Below are positions 6,357 to 9,088 of a stretch of 9,088 bases of DNA, in pieces (position 1 is the stretch's first letter; each line of letters starts with the position of its first letter). Made by a program: the position numbers and the translations under genes. The notes beneath the pieces were generated by a model. That model was not told the DNA's origin. It searched no databases and worked only from the letters and a program-made list of their open reading frames with translations. Source of the stretch: an uncultured Lachnospiraceae bacterium (GTDB lineage: Bacteria; Bacillota; Clostridia; Lachnospirales; Lachnospiraceae). The DNA lies in contig CATZYB010000103.1 of the NCBI GenBank assembly GCA_958426095.1, positions 1-9,088 on the forward strand. The letters run 5' to 3'.

Positions 6357-6435
6357 GATGTTATGCAGAGGCAGAAGGACCAGCGAAATTTTTCTAAGCG
6401 AATCAAAGAATTGAATATACAGGAGGCTGAAACAG
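6357..6435 (+). promoter_or_regulatory. alaS leader and ribosome binding site
   Basis: About 80 bp between the terminator and alaS. AGGAGG (6421-6426), nine bases before GTG 6436, sets the start. ACCAGC (6379-6384) can pair with GCTGGT (6342-6347) in the terminator's 3' arm. There is no T-box consensus and the leader is too short for one. I see no other gene here. Confidence 0.6.
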
Positions 6436-9078
6436 GTGAGAAAACAGTATGGTTTGAATGAATTGAGAAGTATGTTTCTCAATTTCTTCGAGAGCAAGGG
6501 ACATTTGAAGATGAACAGTTTTTCTTTGATCCCTCATAATGACAATAGTTTATTATTAATTAATTCGGGTATGGCCCCATTAAAGCCTTATTTTACCCGT
6601 CAGGAGATTCCTCCGCGTTACCGGGTGACAACCTGTCAGAAATGTATCCGTACCGGCGATATTGAAAATGTCGGTAAGACAGACCGTCACGGAACATTTT
6701 TTGAAATGCTTGGGAATTTCTCTTTTGGCGATTATTTTAAGCATGAAGCTATTGCATGGTCCTGGGAATTTCTGACAAAGGTTGTAGGTCTGGAAGAAGA
6801 CCGTCTTTATCCGTCCGTTTATCTGGATGACGATGAAGCCTTTGATATCTGGAATAAAGAAATCGGTATCGCACCGGAACGTATTTTCCGTTTCGGCAAG
6901 GAAGATAACTTCTGGGAGCATGGCGCAGGTCCTTGCGGACCGTGTTCCGAAATTTATTATGATCGCGGTGAAAAATATGGCTGCGGCAAACCGGGATGTA
7001 CGGTAGGCTGCGACTGCGACCGTTATATGGAAATCTGGAACAACGTATTTACCCAGTTTAATAATGATGGACACGGAAATTATTCCACACTGGAATACAA
7101 GAATATTGATACAGGCATGGGACTGGAACGTCTGGCTTCGGTTGTTCAGGATGTGGATTCTATTTTTGATGTGGATACAATTCAGGCACTGCGCAACAAA
7201 GTCTGCGATCTGGCAGGTGTGAAGTATCTTGAGAAGCATGAAACAGATGTTTCTATCCGTATCATTACAGACCATATCCGTTCAGCAACATTTATGATCT
7301 CTGATGGTATTATGCCATCCAATGAAGGCCGTGGCTACGTGCTCCGTCGTTTGATCAGACGTGCGGCAAGACATGGAAGACTTCTTGGTATTGAAGGCAA
7401 GTTCCTTGCAAAACTCAGTGAAACAGTCATTGAGACATCCAAGGACGGTTATCCGGAACTGGAAGAGAAGAAGGAATTTATTTTTAATGTACTGACACAG
7501 GAAGAAGATAAATTCAACAAGACTATCGATCAGGGTCTCAGTATTCTGAATGAGATGGAAGAGAAACTGTCAGCTGAAGGCAAGAAGGTACTTGACGGTG
7601 CAGATGCATTCAAGCTTTATGATACTTATGGTTTTCCAATGGATCTGACAAAGGAGATCCTTGAGGAAAAGGGTTATGATATTGATGAAGAAGGCTTTAC
7701 TGTATGTATGCAGGAGCAGCGTCAGAAAGCAAGAGATGCCCGTAAGGTATCTAATTACATGGGTAAGGATGCCACTGTTTATGATGAAATCGATCCTTCA
7801 GTGACAAGCGTGTTTGTGGGTTATGAGAAGACAGAGTGTGAATCCCCAATTACTGTTCTGACAACAGAGACAGAATTGACAGATGCCCTGACAGACGGTC
7901 AGACAGGTACGATCATTACACAAGAGACACCTTTCTATGCGACAAGCGGTGGTCAGATGGCAGATACAGGTGTGATCACAGGTCCTGAAGGTACATTTGA
8001 GGTTAAGGATGTCGTTAAACTTCTGGGCGGCAAGATTGGCCATATCGGTGTTGTAACAAGCGGTATGTTCAAGAAGGGCGATGTTGTGAAGCTTGCCATC
8101 AACAAAGAGCAGCGAAGCGACACAGCCAAGAACCACAGTGCAACTCATTTGCTGCAGAAGGCACTGAGAATTGTCCTCGGTTCCCATGTAGAGCAGGCAG
8201 GTTCCTTTAACAATCAGGATAAACTGCGTTTTGACTTTACACATTTCTCAGCACTGACACAGGAAGAACTGGACAGAGTTGAAGCTATCGTGAACGAAGA
8301 AATCGCCAAGGGTCTTCCTGTTCTGACAAAGGTTATGAACATTGAAGATGCCAAGAAGACAGGTGCTATGGCACTTTTTGGTGAGAAATACAGTGATGAT
8401 GTTCGTGTTGTATCCATGGGTGACTTCTCTAAAGAGCTTTGCGGTGGTACACACACAGATAATACAGCTTCTATTGCTGCCTTCAAGATCATTTCCGAGA
8501 CAGGTGTCGCAGCAGGTGTACGTCGTATTGAAGCCCTGACAGGCAACGGCGTATTTAAGTATTATAAGGAAGTTGAAAAGGAACTTCATGAAGCTGTCAA
8601 GGCTGCAAAATGTGATCCTGCTCAGCTTGTAAAACGTATTGAAGGTCTGCACGAAGAAATCAAGACATTAACAGCGGAGAATAATCAGCTGAAGAATAAG
8701 ATGGCGAAGGATGCCATGGGCGATGTCATGAATCAGGTGAAGGATGTGAATGGTGTTTCCTTCCTGCCTGTACATGTCAAAGATATTGATATGCAGGAAC
8801 TGATGAATCTGGGCGATCAGCTGAAGGCTAAACTTGGTGACGGTGTTATTCTTCTGGCATCTGAAAACGGCGGCAAAGTAAGCCTTCTTGCTATGGCAAC
8901 AGACGGTGCCATGAAGAAGGGCGCACATGCCGGCAATCTGATCAAAGCAGTGGCTAAGCTTGTCGGCGGCGGCGGCGGTGGACGTCCGAACATGGCTCAG
9001 GCAGGCGGCAAGAATCCTGCCGGTATTAATCAGGCACTAGAGGCTGGTGCAGAAGAACTTGCAAAACAGCTTCATTAA
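6436..9078 (+). CDS. alaS: Alanyl-tRNA synthetase
   Basis: The full-length enzyme, 880 residues, charges tRNA-Ala with alanine and clears mischarged Ser or Gly. The class II catalytic core occupies about residues 1-250: RVTTCQKCIRTGD (63-75), DRHGTFFEMLGNFSFGDYF (83-101) as motif 2, and the motif 3 helix GMGLERLA (227-234). Four cysteines (183, 188, 192, 194) in an insert may bind zinc; this insert is common in clostridial AlaRS. A tRNA-recognition helical region follows, then the editing domain with HSATH (567-571) and CGGTH (669-673), whose His and Cys residues bind zinc. A coiled-coil-like stretch (about 730-750) leads to the C-Ala/DHHA1-type domain with the glycine run 844-849 and RPNMAQAGG. 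Translation starts at GTG 6436 behind a perfect AGGAGG; the next in-frame ATG would cut off conserved sequence. Codons differ from the his genes (Thr almost always ACA, Arg mostly CGT), as expected for high expression. It is probably transcribed on its own. Confidence 0.97.
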   Translation: MRKQYGLNELRSMFLNFFESKGHLKMNSFSLIPHNDNSLLLINSGMAPLKPYFTRQEIPPRYRVTTCQKCIRTGDIENVGKTDRHGTFFEMLGNFSFGDYFKHEAIAWSWEFLTKVVGLEEDRLYPSVYLDDDEAFDIWNKEIGIAPERIFRFGKEDNFWEHGAGPCGPCSEIYYDRGEKYGCGKPGCTVGCDCDRYMEIWNNVFTQFNNDGHGNYSTLEYKNIDTGMGLERLASVVQDVDSIFDVDTIQALRNKVCDLAGVKYLEKHETDVSIRIITDHIRSATFMISDGIMPSNEGRGYVLRRLIRRAARHGRLLGIEGKFLAKLSETVIETSKDGYPELEEKKEFIFNVLTQEEDKFNKTIDQGLSILNEMEEKLSAEGKKVLDGADAFKLYDTYGFPMDLTKEILEEKGYDIDEEGFTVCMQEQRQKARDARKVSNYMGKDATVYDEIDPSVTSVFVGYEKTECESPITVLTTETELTDALTDGQTGTIITQETPFYATSGGQMADTGVITGPEGTFEVKDVVKLLGGKIGHIGVVTSGMFKKGDVVKLAINKEQRSDTAKNHSATHLLQKALRIVLGSHVEQAGSFNNQDKLRFDFTHFSALTQEELDRVEAIVNEEIAKGLPVLTKVMNIEDAKKTGAMALFGEKYSDDVRVVSMGDFSKELCGGTHTDNTASIAAFKIISETGVAAGVRRIEALTGNGVFKYYKEVEKELHEAVKAAKCDPAQLVKRIEGLHEEIKTLTAENNQLKNKMAKDAMGDVMNQVKDVNGVSFLPVHVKDIDMQELMNLGDQLKAKLGDGVILLASENGGKVSLLAMATDGAMKKGAHAGNLIKAVAKLVGGGGGGRPNMAQAGGKNPAGINQALEAGAEELAKQLH

Positions 9079-9088
9079 TGGCCTATGA

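Noticed and set aside
6318..6435. T-box or riboswitch for alaS
   Set aside because: No T-box consensus, no specifier-loop structure, and the leader after the predicted start is only about 112 nt, with the terminator at its 5' end.
6940..7030. Cysteine-rich insert in AlaRS as a novel zinc domain
   Set aside because: The GCGxPxCxxGCDCDR pattern is common in clostridial and related alanyl-tRNA synthetases.
8960..8985. GGC/GGT repeat as a microsatellite or contingency locus
   Set aside because: It encodes the conserved glycine run of the AlaRS C-terminal domain.
1..9088. Short GGCCTAT match at both window ends as a terminal repeat
   Set aside because: Only seven bases are shared, within or next to unrelated genes; chance and arbitrary window edges explain it.
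1..9088. Mobile elements, CRISPR arrays, tRNA or rRNA genes, defence systems
   Set aside because: No transposase, integrase, regularly spaced repeats or RNA genes were seen; the window is almost completely filled by housekeeping genes.

Overview
The window is an ordinary-looking chromosomal stretch from a Gram-positive anaerobe of the class Clostridia, most likely Lachnospiraceae. The evidence is the pairing of a short HisG with HisZ, a RecU-type Holliday junction resolvase, strong AGGAGG-type ribosome binding sites, and an alanyl-tRNA synthetase of the clostridial type. All genes lie on the + strand and the window is almost fully coding.

Layout: (1) the 3' part of recU (to 370). (2) A near-consensus sigma-A promoter (367-394), whose -35 box overlaps the recU stop codon, and a short leader with a palindrome (410-427). 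(3) A histidine biosynthesis operon: hisZ (473-1669), hisG (1666-2301), a 69-bp gap carrying a probable internal promoter, hisD (2371-3663), hisB (3692-4282), a HisA-like gene (4300-5025), and a three-part gene with a HisF-like N-terminus fused to HisI and HisE (to 6271). (4) A 164-bp gap (6272-6435) in which an intrinsic terminator for the his operon overlaps a promoter for the next gene. (5) alaS (6436-9078).

HisZ and HisG together form the ATP phosphoribosyltransferase (step 1). HisE and HisI are present on one chain (steps 2 and 3). HisB (IGP dehydratase) and HisD (the last two oxidations) look fully active. The middle of the pathway is unusual. The gene in the hisA slot has kept a HisA scaffold and phosphate loops but has lost the residues aligned with both catalytic aspartates. 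The hisF slot is filled by a shrunken, catalytically dead-looking HisF-type barrel fused to HisIE. No hisH, intact hisF, hisC or histidinol-phosphatase gene is present. Either functional HisA, HisH and HisF are encoded elsewhere and these two barrels have another role, or the pathway is incomplete. This is the main point of interest; the rest is standard housekeeping content.
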